In this document: positions 16,720-24,836 of the stretch, in pieces
Numbering within the stretch: position 1 is the first letter of the stretch
Layout of the letters: each line of letters begins with the position of its first letter
Source of the DNA: Hyphomicrobiaceae bacterium
GTDB taxonomy: Bacteria; Pseudomonadota; Alphaproteobacteria; Rhizobiales; Hyphomicrobiaceae
Direction: 5' to 3'
DNA length: 64,000 nucleotides
Assembly: GCA_025351355.1 (NCBI GenBank)
Contig: JANXWC010000191.1
Location: 62,001 to 126,000 of the forward strand
Notes under the pieces: generated by a model
The model's input: only the letters and a program-made list of their open reading frames with translations
What the model was told of the DNA's origin: nothing
Database searches by the model: none
Position numbers and translations under genes: made by a program

Positions 16720-19700
16720 TTATTTGCTGCGGGTTCGATCCAATTCCCATAACCGCCGCTCAGCGCCATCGAGGATGACAGATGGAATCGGCATCAATCG
16801 TGCGCCATCTGTCCACAGAATTATCGCCTCCACAACGTGTCCAGGGAACAGCCCGGAGAGCGCCAGGCGGTAGGCGGCCAGCTGCAACAGATAGGCTTCG
16901 GCCACGTCCGAGACTGCTTGCGGCGGCGGCCGATTGGTCTTGTAGTCGACGATAATGACGCGGCGACCGATCCGCGCGAGACGGTCGATCTGGCCGTTCA
17001 GCCGCAAGGGCGGACCTTTTCCGCCGGGCCGGGCGATTTCGGCGACGATGGGTACTTCGGCCTGACTGTCAGGACCGAACAACGGCGCAAACTGCGGATC
17101 ATTCAACACCGCTAGCGTCTCACTCACGATCGAACGGCGCGCAACAATACTCAGCGCCGCCCCCCTGATCGCCAGAAAACGTTCCGCGCCGCTTTGCCAC
17201 TGCGCGGACGGCAGGCTTGGTAGATGCTCCAGCATGCCATGGGTCAGCGTACCGCGCAGGAACCGCGTCTGGTCCGATGTCAGCAACGGCGAGGCAATCG
17301 GCGGCTCGACCGGCGCTCGATCATGCGTGCTGACGGGTTCGCCGGCGTCGTCCGTTTCCAGAGGCGCCAGCCGCGATGGCGCCAGCGGCATGGTCAATCG
17401 CGGTTCGCTTTTGGCCTTGATCGCCGCCCAGGCTGGCAGCGGCAGCGTCGCCACAATGGTCTCTGGACCATGTTCCGCGCGCTTTGGCGTTGCCGATTGC
17501 TCCGATGAGACGCGCAGACCCTCACGTCCATCCGCACACATCGTCGTCTGAGCCACTGGCTCCAATGCATCCCGAACCTGTTGATACCAGCTGTCCGGCG
17601 AGGGCGCAGACCTGCCCTCATAACCGGTGATGTACAGCCGGTCGCGCGGGCGTGTGAGTGCCACATAGAGCAGCCGATTGCGTTCCTGCTGTTCGGCATT
17701 TTTGAGGGCGGCACGCGCATCCTCTATCGGCGCAATAGACTTGGCGGTTTTGACCGGCCACAGCATCAACTTGTCGACCCCCGTCGGCAGCGCGATGCCG
17801 GCCATGGCCAGCAGACTGCCCGGCATGCTTCCCGACCGCGCCGAGCAGGTATCCGGTAAAATCACGATCGGCGCCTCGAGGCCCTTGGCGCCGTGCACAG
17901 TCATGACGCGCACTTCGTCGCGGCCTTGCTCCATGTCGCGTTTAATCTCAGTGCCGCTTTCGCGCAGCTGAGCGAGGAATCCCATCAGCGAAGCCGGAGC
18001 CGTGTCGTCGTATTTCAGCGCCTGATTGAGAAACTCGTCGAGCGGATCGGCGGCTTCCATCCCCAGGCGAGCCAGCATGCGTTTGCGCATCTGCCCGTTG
18101 TCGCGGTCGAGCAACTGCGCAAAGAACTCATAGGGCGGCAAGAAGTCGGCTTCCGAGCGCCAGCGCATCAGCAATTGAGCCGCTTCCGCAAAGCGCGTCG
18201 CGGTCTTCGCCTCAGCGAGCAGCGCCGTCCACAACTGACCCTTGCGGTTGTAGGCGAGCGGCATGAGGTCGTCGTCGCCAAGGCCGAACAGCGGCGACTT
18301 GAGCACAGTTGCCAATGCCAGATCGTCTTCGGGCAGCGTCAGAAAATCGCCGAGCGCCATGAGGTCTTGCACGGCGATCTGGTCGATCAGCGTTAGCCGA
18401 TCGGCACCGGCGACAGGAATCCTGCGTGCCTTCAGCGCTGCCACCATCTGCGGCGCAAAGGGCCGCCGCCGTCGCACCAGGACGAGGATGTCGGATGGCC
18501 GGATCGGCCGGTTCTCGGATGCCAACAGTTCGCCGTCTGCGAGCCAGCCAGCGATACAATCAGCGATGCGGTTGGCAAGACGCACGACCGGCGACGCCGT
18601 GGCCTTCTCGGCATTTGGATCCCAGGTATCGCTCTCCGCCGCGACTTCCGGTTTCTCGGTCTGCCAGACTTCGACGATACCAGCATGCCCTACACGATGG
18701 GCAACGTGATGGATGGCGTCTGTGTCGGCCGACACACCGGACACGCGATCCCTGTCTGCAAACACGGCATCAACCGATTGAAGCACTGGTTGTGTTGTGC
18801 GAAAGGAGACGTTCAGCGGCACGCGTGCCAGTGCCAGGCCGACCGCAGCGGCATCAACGGCGAAGTTGTCGCCCTTCGCCTTGAACATTTCGGGCGCCGC
18901 GCCCTGAAATCCGTAAATCGATTGCTTTTCATCGCCAACCGCAAACAGCGTGCGAACGACGTCGCGCCCCGCGCTGTCGGAAAAGAATTCCGCGGCCAAA
19001 GCCGAGATCACCGACCATTGCGTCGGGCTGGTATCTTGCGCTTCGTCAACGAGAATATGATCCAGTCCGCCATCCAGTTTGAACAGCACCCACTGCGTTG
19101 AACTTGCCTGGCCTGCAGCCGCGATCTGGCCGAGCAAGCTCGCGGCTTTGGCGATAAGATCGTCAAAATCGAGCGCGGCACGGCGCGCCTTGGCCGCCTG
19201 ATATTCGTTCATGACGGCATCGGCCAGCGTGATCAGCGCCGTGGTCGCCTCAAGCGCTACCAACTTCTGCCGTTGTTCGAGCAAGGCAGGGAACATATCG
19301 CGCGCGCGGCACAACTTTTCGCACAGTGCCGGCTCTGCCTTGCGAATGGCTTGCGTCATGAAGCGGCCATCGGAACGCGGCTCGTCCGCCTTGGTCATCA
19401 GCGCCCGCTGCAACGCAAGCGCGCGAGAGCGTGCATCCCCGGCCTTAGCGGCGAGTGCAAAATCCACGGATAGTTGCTGGTCCGTTGGCTTGCCGTCACG
19501 AAGAACGGCGGTTGCGCGCTGCAGCGTCGTATCATCCAGAACGATTGCCATCGCCCGGTCGGCGGCCGCTAGATCCAGTCCGGGCGGTACCGCAAAAACC
19601 CGCCGATACAGCAATTCAATAGCGTTGTCGCCCTTGTCCGAGGCCAATTTGCGCATAGCTGAGAGCCAATCGCGGCGATGCAGCGCATCCCTCAGAACAT

Positions 19701-20316
19701 TGTCGAAAGTGTCGTCTGCCGCAAACGCGATCGCCAACCGCAGGGCATGCGCGAGAGGCGCCTCCAAGTTACGGGTGGCCTCGATCAGTGTCGCGTCGAT
19801 GGACGTGCGGAGAATCGCTGCCGCGGTCGGCTCGTCGAGAATGGCGAAGTGAGGGGGGATGCTCGCTTCGAGCGGAAACCGTTGCAGCAGTCGTTCGCAA
19901 AAGCCGTGGATCGTCTGAACCTTCAGCCCACCGGGAGTTTCGATGGCGAGCGCAAACAATTGCCGCGCCCGCACCATCTCGCTGCGGTCGGGCGGGCGGC
20001 CGAGCACTTCCGCCAATAATTTGCCGAGCAGATCGGGCGGCGCCGTCACCCACGTCCCCAGCCGGTCGAAGACGCGCTTCGACATTTCGGCTGCCGCAGC
20101 CTTGGTATAGGTGAGCGCCAGAATACGCTCTGGCTTGGTGCCGGCCAGCAGCAGCCGCAGCACGCGCGTCGTCAGCACGTACGTCTTGCCCGTGCCGGCA
20201 TTCGCACTCACCCATGCCGAGGCGCCGGGATCGGATGCCGTGTGCTGGGCTGCGCGCGTGCGGTTCAATGCGGCGTTGAGCGCAACCAGTTCCGGCGTGA
20301 CGACCGATTGCGCCAT
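16720..20316 (-). CDS. addA: AddA helicase-nuclease subunit
   Basis: The 1198-residue protein is a UvrD-like superfamily 1 helicase with a C-terminal PD-(D/E)xK nuclease. Walker A is ANAGTGKTYVLTTR, followed by LALTYTKAAAAEMSKRV. Walker B is ILVDEAQDTSPTQW, and VGDEKQSIYGFQGA and VMTVHGAKGLEAPIV are later helicase motifs. The nuclease core has IIVDYKTNRPPP near the C-terminus. With AddB it resects double-strand breaks for RecA loading. The ATG at 20316 follows the addB stop by two bases and has a GGAGGG box inside the end of addB. Confidence 0.95.
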   Translation of the reverse strand: MAQSVVTPELVALNAALNRTRAAQHTASDPGASAWVSANAGTGKTYVLTTRVLRLLLAGTKPERILALTYTKAAAAEMSKRVFDRLGTWVTAPPDLLGKLLAEVLGRPPDRSEMVRARQLFALAIETPGGLKVQTIHGFCERLLQRFPLEASIPPHFAILDEPTAAAILRTSIDATLIEATRNLEAPLAHALRLAIAFAADDTFDNVLRDALHRRDWLSAMRKLASDKGDNAIELLYRRVFAVPPGLDLAAADRAMAIVLDDTTLQRATAVLRDGKPTDQQLSVDFALAAKAGDARSRALALQRALMTKADEPRSDGRFMTQAIRKAEPALCEKLCRARDMFPALLEQRQKLVALEATTALITLADAVMNEYQAAKARRAALDFDDLIAKAASLLGQIAAAGQASSTQWVLFKLDGGLDHILVDEAQDTSPTQWSVISALAAEFFSDSAGRDVVRTLFAVGDEKQSIYGFQGAAPEMFKAKGDNFAVDAAAVGLALARVPLNVSFRTTQPVLQSVDAVFADRDRVSGVSADTDAIHHVAHRVGHAGIVEVWQTEKPEVAAESDTWDPNAEKATASPVVRLANRIADCIAGWLADGELLASENRPIRPSDILVLVRRRRPFAPQMVAALKARRIPVAGADRLTLIDQIAVQDLMALGDFLTLPEDDLALATVLKSPLFGLGDDDLMPLAYNRKGQLWTALLAEAKTATRFAEAAQLLMRWRSEADFLPPYEFFAQLLDRDNGQMRKRMLARLGMEAADPLDEFLNQALKYDDTAPASLMGFLAQLRESGTEIKRDMEQGRDEVRVMTVHGAKGLEAPIVILPDTCSARSGSMPGSLLAMAGIALPTGVDKLMLWPVKTAKSIAPIEDARAALKNAEQQERNRLLYVALTRPRDRLYITGYEGRSAPSPDSWYQQVRDALEPVAQTTMCADGREGLRVSSEQSATPKRAEHGPETIVATLPLPAWAAIKAKSEPRLTMPLAPSRLAPLETDDAGEPVSTHDRAPVEPPIASPLLTSDQTRFLRGTLTHGMLEHLPSLPSAQWQSGAERFLAIRGAALSIVARRSIVSETLAVLNDPQFAPLFGPDSQAEVPIVAEIARPGGKGPPLRLNGQIDRLARIGRRVIIVDYKTNRPPPQAVSDVAEAYLLQLAAYRLALSGLFPGHVVEAIILWTDGARLMPIPSVILDGAERRLWELDRTRSK

Positions 20317-20318
20317 CG

Positions 20319-23300
20319 CTAACCCTCCTCGCCCTGATCGTCGGCTGCCGACCATTCCGCGACGCGCGCGAGGTGGGCATAGTCGTCGTAGGCATAACTA
20401 TCGGCAAATGCAGCGCGACGTACCGCCCGATAGGGCGTCGCAACATCGTCGAACTGGGCAATCAAGCGCTGTAGATCAGTCCGGGTTTTTTCAGCCAACG
20501 CGGCCGTCCCGTCATTTTTCACGCGGCGATATTCACCGGGCGGCTCCCCGCCTGTGACGCGGATATAAGCCAGATCCTTCACAGTTTCGCAGACGACACC
20601 GGTGAAACCGCCGGCGAACGCGATAGCAGCCTCGAGCGGCAACTGCGGCGAGCGGCCGGTGCGCACGCGATCGTCGGTGGGCGCACGGCCGGTCTTATAG
20701 TCAGTTATGGTCAGCGAATTCCGGTCGAGGTCCATGCGGTCGGCCCGCGCCTTCAGCGTAAACGGTCCGGCGGCACCTGCTAATACCATGCTGCCTTCGA
20801 CCTCGGAGATAGTACTCGCCATACCAGCGCGACGCGACGGCTCCGTCTCGGCGAACCAGTGGGCGAAGCGCTCGAAGCGCGGTAGCCAGAATGCGGCGAC
20901 CCGCGGATGTGCGGCATAGGCCTGCATTGCCGCCCGCGCCTCGTCGAGTAGACTTGCGGCGATGTCGGTCGGCAGCGCTTGTGGATAGCGCCGAGCAAAT
21001 CGATTGAGCGCGTCATGGATGATCTGACCCTTCAGCGCGGCACCTGGAGCGCCGCCGATCGCCTCCAGTTTTTCCAGCTTCAGGATGTGCTGCGCGTAGA
21101 TGCCATAAGGATTGGCCAGCCAGCGCTCGATAGCCGTCACCGGCAACTGACGCGGCCTCCACGCCAGTTGAGGCCGGGGTGCAGGGGCCGCCAATGGTGC
21201 AGATTTCGGCGCATCATCACGCGCTCTCGCCCACGCGCGCCAGGGCTCGGGAGAGGCCAACATCTGTCGCGCTGTTTTGCCGGTACGGGGCGCTGTCCCG
21301 TCAAGCAGCGCCGACAACCGCATCAGCCAGCGTGAGGGCACGGCAGGAACACCATCTAGCTTCGCCGCGCGGGTCAGATACACGCAGTCTGCACCCAGAA
21401 ATGAAGTGAAATCGTGCGCGGCATAGCCGATCTTTTCCTCCGGCGACGGCAAGCCCAGTTGTTGCCGCATGGGCCGGTTGAGCCAAGCGCCGGGATCGGC
21501 AGAGGCTGGCCAGGTGCCGTCATTGAGTGCACCGAGAATAATCACGTTCGGCTGTTGCAGGCGGGCCTCGAAGGGACCCCAGATCGAGATGCGCGGATGC
21601 GCCGGCAGTCGAGGTCGCACGTTGATGGCGGAGGTCAATCCGCGATAGAGATCGGGATAGTCGGCAGCGGCAATCGCCGGCGCACGCACGCCCTCCTCCA
21701 GCACCTCCGCGAAAAATTTATGCGCGGAAAGGCCTGCGTCACCCTGCCATAGCGGTAATGGTTTTTCGCCACTGCCGGTCGGTGTCTCTGCAGGTGCTGC
21801 CGGCTCGCCCGTGTCGGCCAGCCGCTCGGCTGCATCGGCGTGCGACTTGGCCCAGACCTTCAGCGATTGCGGAGCGTTGCCGACAGCGACCGCCGCTAGC
21901 AGCGGCGCGTAGGCTTCGCGCATCGCTATCACCAACGCGCGAACCGCGGCGCGATCTTCGTCGCGCAAACGGCGCACTGCGCGTTGCCGACGACGACCTT
22001 CGCCGAGTTCCTGCTCGACCGCATCGAGCGCTGCCAATATGCCGTCGAGCCCGCGTCCCAGGTAAGGCACGCGGAACGCCATCAATTCCAAGGCCCGCGC
22101 CGCCCGCCGCACTTGCGGCACGGGCAGACCCAGCCGCAACAACGGATGTTTAAGCAACGCCATGATCGGCACGGGCGCAAAATCGCTCGACCACGCCTCG
22201 ATCACCAAATTGAGGAAAGCGCCGGGTGGCGTCTTGGCGAGCGGACGCCCAGCGCTGTCGTCGACGGCGACGCCCATCGTCTCGAGCCTGTTAACGACGC
22301 GGCGCGCCAGCAGCCGATCGGGCGAGACGAGCGCTGCGGTGGCATCCGGCAGTTCGACGGCTTGGCGCAGAATGAGCGCGACGATCTCCGCCTCCTCGTC
22401 CGCAGTCGACGCTTCGATCAGACTGACGCCGCTGCATGCCGCGACAATGTCAGGAACCGGTGTCTCTGTAACATAGTCTTGCCACCGTTCTAACGACGGC
22501 GCCGGACGCATCGCCTCGCTGATCAGCCGTTGCCTCGCCAGCAACGCTTTCGGCGCGCTGCGCCCCGGCAGCGTCTGCACGTCGCGCAGCGTCAGCCCCA
22601 GCGCGCGCAGCAGTTTCGCCAGCCCGAATTGGGGATGTTCAGGATGAGCATCGGGAATAAGTGCGGCGCTCGCCTCGTCCAGACTTTGATCGAGGGCAGG
22701 CAGCACGATAGCCCCTTTCGGCAACTGCGCCACCGCCCGCATCAACGCGACGGTGGCGGGAATGCTGCCCGTCACGCCGGCGATGATGACCGGCCCCGCT
22801 GGCGGGCGCGCGATCAGCCGCCTCGCCTCCGCCTCGATGACCAAGTTGCGTCGGCGCGTCGGCGCTATTTTTCCTGCCGCCGACAGGAACGCCGGCCATG
22901 CCTGCACAACGATGCGAAGGAAATCCAGCGTCTGCCCCCAGTGTGCCGAAAATTCCTCCGGCACCAGTTTATCGAGGCCATCGAGACTGACACCTTCGGT
23001 CTCGACCATATCCATCAATTGCGCGAGTTCGGCCGCCAGATTGGCCGCTTGCGCAGGCGTCGACGCGCCCGCCGCGGCATACGGCGCGATGTCATCTCCC
23101 GAACGCAGCGCGTGCGACCAGCCGAGCACGAGTTCGGTCAGAACCAGCCGGCGCTCGATTTCGCTTATCGCTGGCGGAATATCCAAATCGTCGCCGAACG
23201 CGCTGGCGCCCGTCCCCTCGGCCAACAACGATAGATCTTCCTGGCCTTCGGAAATCGGACGAATACGCGGCAACAACAGCGCCGTGACTCCGGATGCGGC

Positions 23301-23501
23301 AAGAAACGCTTCCCCCAGCGCGCGCGCGGCACGGCGCGTCGGCAACAACAGCGTCATCTGCGACAGGTCAATAGGCGACGGTTTCGGCCCGCCCGTGCGC
23401 GGCAGATTTCCGGCCAGAATTGCTTCAGCGAGGCTCGCCAAAAAAGACCGGCCAACCGGCACCGTGAACACCGAGGGCGCGGCATGCGTTGGATTATTCA
23501 T
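20319..23501 (-). CDS. addB: AddB nuclease subunit
   Basis: This 1060-residue protein is the partner of AddA. The N-terminal half is an inactivated helicase-like domain (LLPTRRAARALGEAF near residue 55). The C-terminal part has a RecB-type nuclease with LTITDYKTGRAPTDDRV. Conserved blocks such as WPASADPGAWLNRPMR are typical of alphaproteobacterial AddB. Together AddAB unwinds and degrades DNA ends in break repair. It overlaps the murU gene by four bases (ATGA) and is two bases from addA, so the genes are one operon. Confidence 0.94.
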   Translation of the reverse strand: MNNPTHAAPSVFTVPVGRSFLASLAEAILAGNLPRTGGPKPSPIDLSQMTLLLPTRRAARALGEAFLAASGVTALLLPRIRPISEGQEDLSLLAEGTGASAFGDDLDIPPAISEIERRLVLTELVLGWSHALRSGDDIAPYAAAGASTPAQAANLAAELAQLMDMVETEGVSLDGLDKLVPEEFSAHWGQTLDFLRIVVQAWPAFLSAAGKIAPTRRRNLVIEAEARRLIARPPAGPVIIAGVTGSIPATVALMRAVAQLPKGAIVLPALDQSLDEASAALIPDAHPEHPQFGLAKLLRALGLTLRDVQTLPGRSAPKALLARQRLISEAMRPAPSLERWQDYVTETPVPDIVAACSGVSLIEASTADEEAEIVALILRQAVELPDATAALVSPDRLLARRVVNRLETMGVAVDDSAGRPLAKTPPGAFLNLVIEAWSSDFAPVPIMALLKHPLLRLGLPVPQVRRAARALELMAFRVPYLGRGLDGILAALDAVEQELGEGRRRQRAVRRLRDEDRAAVRALVIAMREAYAPLLAAVAVGNAPQSLKVWAKSHADAAERLADTGEPAAPAETPTGSGEKPLPLWQGDAGLSAHKFFAEVLEEGVRAPAIAAADYPDLYRGLTSAINVRPRLPAHPRISIWGPFEARLQQPNVIILGALNDGTWPASADPGAWLNRPMRQQLGLPSPEEKIGYAAHDFTSFLGADCVYLTRAAKLDGVPAVPSRWLMRLSALLDGTAPRTGKTARQMLASPEPWRAWARARDDAPKSAPLAAPAPRPQLAWRPRQLPVTAIERWLANPYGIYAQHILKLEKLEAIGGAPGAALKGQIIHDALNRFARRYPQALPTDIAASLLDEARAAMQAYAAHPRVAAFWLPRFERFAHWFAETEPSRRAGMASTISEVEGSMVLAGAAGPFTLKARADRMDLDRNSLTITDYKTGRAPTDDRVRTGRSPQLPLEAAIAFAGGFTGVVCETVKDLAYIRVTGGEPPGEYRRVKNDGTAALAEKTRTDLQRLIAQFDDVATPYRAVRRAAFADSYAYDDYAHLARVAEWSAADDQGEEG

Positions 23502-24223
23502 TGGGGAAATCCGCCGGTGGCGATCACCTGTTCGGCGACCGCGAGTTCATCGGGTGCACCGACATGCATCCAAAGCCCTTCCATGCGCATCCCGTAGGCG
23601 CGCCCGGACAGCATCGCGTGATTCCATACCAGATTATTGGAAAAGGGACCGTCCGGCGTCACCGCGAAGGCGCGCGGATGCACAATCTGCACACCGGTAA
23701 AAACAAACGGTACAACTTCCTGCTCGCGTCGACGGCGGATGCGCCCATCCGCATCAAGGGAGAAATCGCCGCGGCCCTGATAGCCAACCGCCGCCGCACC
23801 AAGAGCGAGCATCAACAGGCAATCCATCCGCTCCGGGTTCCACATTGCGGCCAATTTCGCCAGATTGGAACCGTGTGTCTCAAGCCACACCGTATCGGAG
23901 TTATGGACGAAGAATCCTTCGGGGCCCATCAGCGGCAGTGCGCGCTTAACGCCGCCTCCGGTATCGAGTAATCTTTCACGCTCGTCAGAAATTGTAATCT
24001 GTGGACTATGGCGCGAGGCGAGATGCTGTGTGATCTGGTCGGCGCGATGGTGCACATTGACTACCGCGCGGTTCACCCCGGCTGCTTGCAGGCGGTCGAG
24101 CACATGGTCGATCAGCGCTTTGCGTGCCAACGGCACCAAAGGTTTCGGTTTGTCCAACGAGGCCGGTCGCATGCGGGTGCCGAGACCCGCAGCAAGCACT
24201 ATTGCGGTTTCGATCTTGGTCAT
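23498..24223 (-). CDS. murU: MurU-like sugar-phosphate nucleotidyltransferase
   Basis: The 241-residue protein begins IVLAAGLGTRMRPAS and continues DKPKPLVPLARK, the nucleotide-binding signature of NDP-sugar pyrophosphorylases. FFVHNSDTVWLE carries the metal-binding Asp. Length and context match MurU, which couples UTP to N-acetylmuramic acid 1-phosphate in cell-wall recycling. In that pathway the substrate comes from the kinase AmgK, whose gene usually sits between murU and tsaE; here only about 90 bases lie there. The specific substrate is therefore likely but not certain. Confidence 0.75.
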   Translation of the reverse strand: MTKIETAIVLAAGLGTRMRPASLDKPKPLVPLARKALIDHVLDRLQAAGVNRAVVNVHHRADQITQHLASRHSPQITISDERERLLDTGGGVKRALPLMGPEGFFVHNSDTVWLETHGSNLAKLAAMWNPERMDCLLMLALGAAAVGYQGRGDFSLDADGRIRRRREQEVVPFVFTGVQIVHPRAFAVTPDGPFSNNLVWNHAMLSGRAYGMRMEGLWMHVGAPDELAVAEQVIATGGFPQ

Positions 24224-24314
24224 GACTTGGTGTAGCCCCCACCTCGGTACGCGTCACGTCGCCACGGCTTGTTGCACACAGAAATGCAGCAAATGCGGCG
24301 AAATGGGCGAAGTC

Positions 24315-24800
24315 TCAGGGATGCCCATAATTTCGGGCCAAGCACGCCGCTGTTTCACAAGCCGAGCCGCGGCCGGAAAGGCTTATCTGGCGCTTGTCTG
24401 GCGCATCTGATTCGCTTAACGCGATTTCGACGCGGTTCAACGGCAAGCGATCAGACGCACGCTCCGGCCATTCGATGATCGTGATGGCCGCGCCCACGGC
24501 GTCATCAAAGTCGAGCTCATCCAGTTCTTCTGGCACTACCAATCGGTAGAGGTCGAAGTGCACGATCGGGCCGCACCGACCGCTATAGTCCTGGCGCAAC
24601 GAAAATGTAGGGCTTGGGACTTCATGCAGCGGATCTTTCAATAAGGCGCGAATGAGCGCGCGGGCGAACGTCGTCTTGCCAGCGCCGAGTTCACCGTGCA
24701 GAGCGATGCATTCACCGCCGACGAGCAAGCCTGCCAGCGCCGCCGCCAACATCGTCATTTCGCTCTCGGTCAGCGATTTTTGCAACAAAGGCTTCGTCAT
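24315..24800 (-). CDS. tsaE: tRNA threonylcarbamoyladenosine ATPase TsaE
   Basis: The 161-residue protein has a P-loop HGELGAGKTTFARAL, then EVPSPTFSLRQDY and HFDLYRL, the TsaE signature blocks, and ITIIEWPERA. It is the ATPase of the TsaB-TsaD-TsaE complex that makes t6A at position 37 of ANN-decoding tRNAs. Many relatives in this order carry a fused or adjacent aminoglycoside phosphotransferase-like domain (AmgK); this copy ends after a 25-residue polar tail. A GTG at 24815 is an alternative start. Confidence 0.88.
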   Translation of the reverse strand: MTKPLLQKSLTESEMTMLAAALAGLLVGGECIALHGELGAGKTTFARALIRALLKDPLHEVPSPTFSLRQDYSGRCGPIVHFDLYRLVVPEELDELDFDDAVGAAITIIEWPERASDRLPLNRVEIALSESDAPDKRQISLSGRGSACETAACLARNYGHP

Positions 24801-24836
24801 CGCACGCCAACTCACCTGAACTTCTCGCGCCGAAAC

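Noticed and set aside
22753-23700. A 315-codon open frame antisense to addB and murU
   Set aside because: It lies wholly opposite two well-supported genes, is Arg/Ala/Ser-rich without domains, and is a typical by-product of GC-rich codon use.
24224-24314. Remnant of amgK between murU and tsaE
   Set aside because: Ninety bases without a recognisable phosphotransferase motif in any frame are not enough to call a pseudogene.
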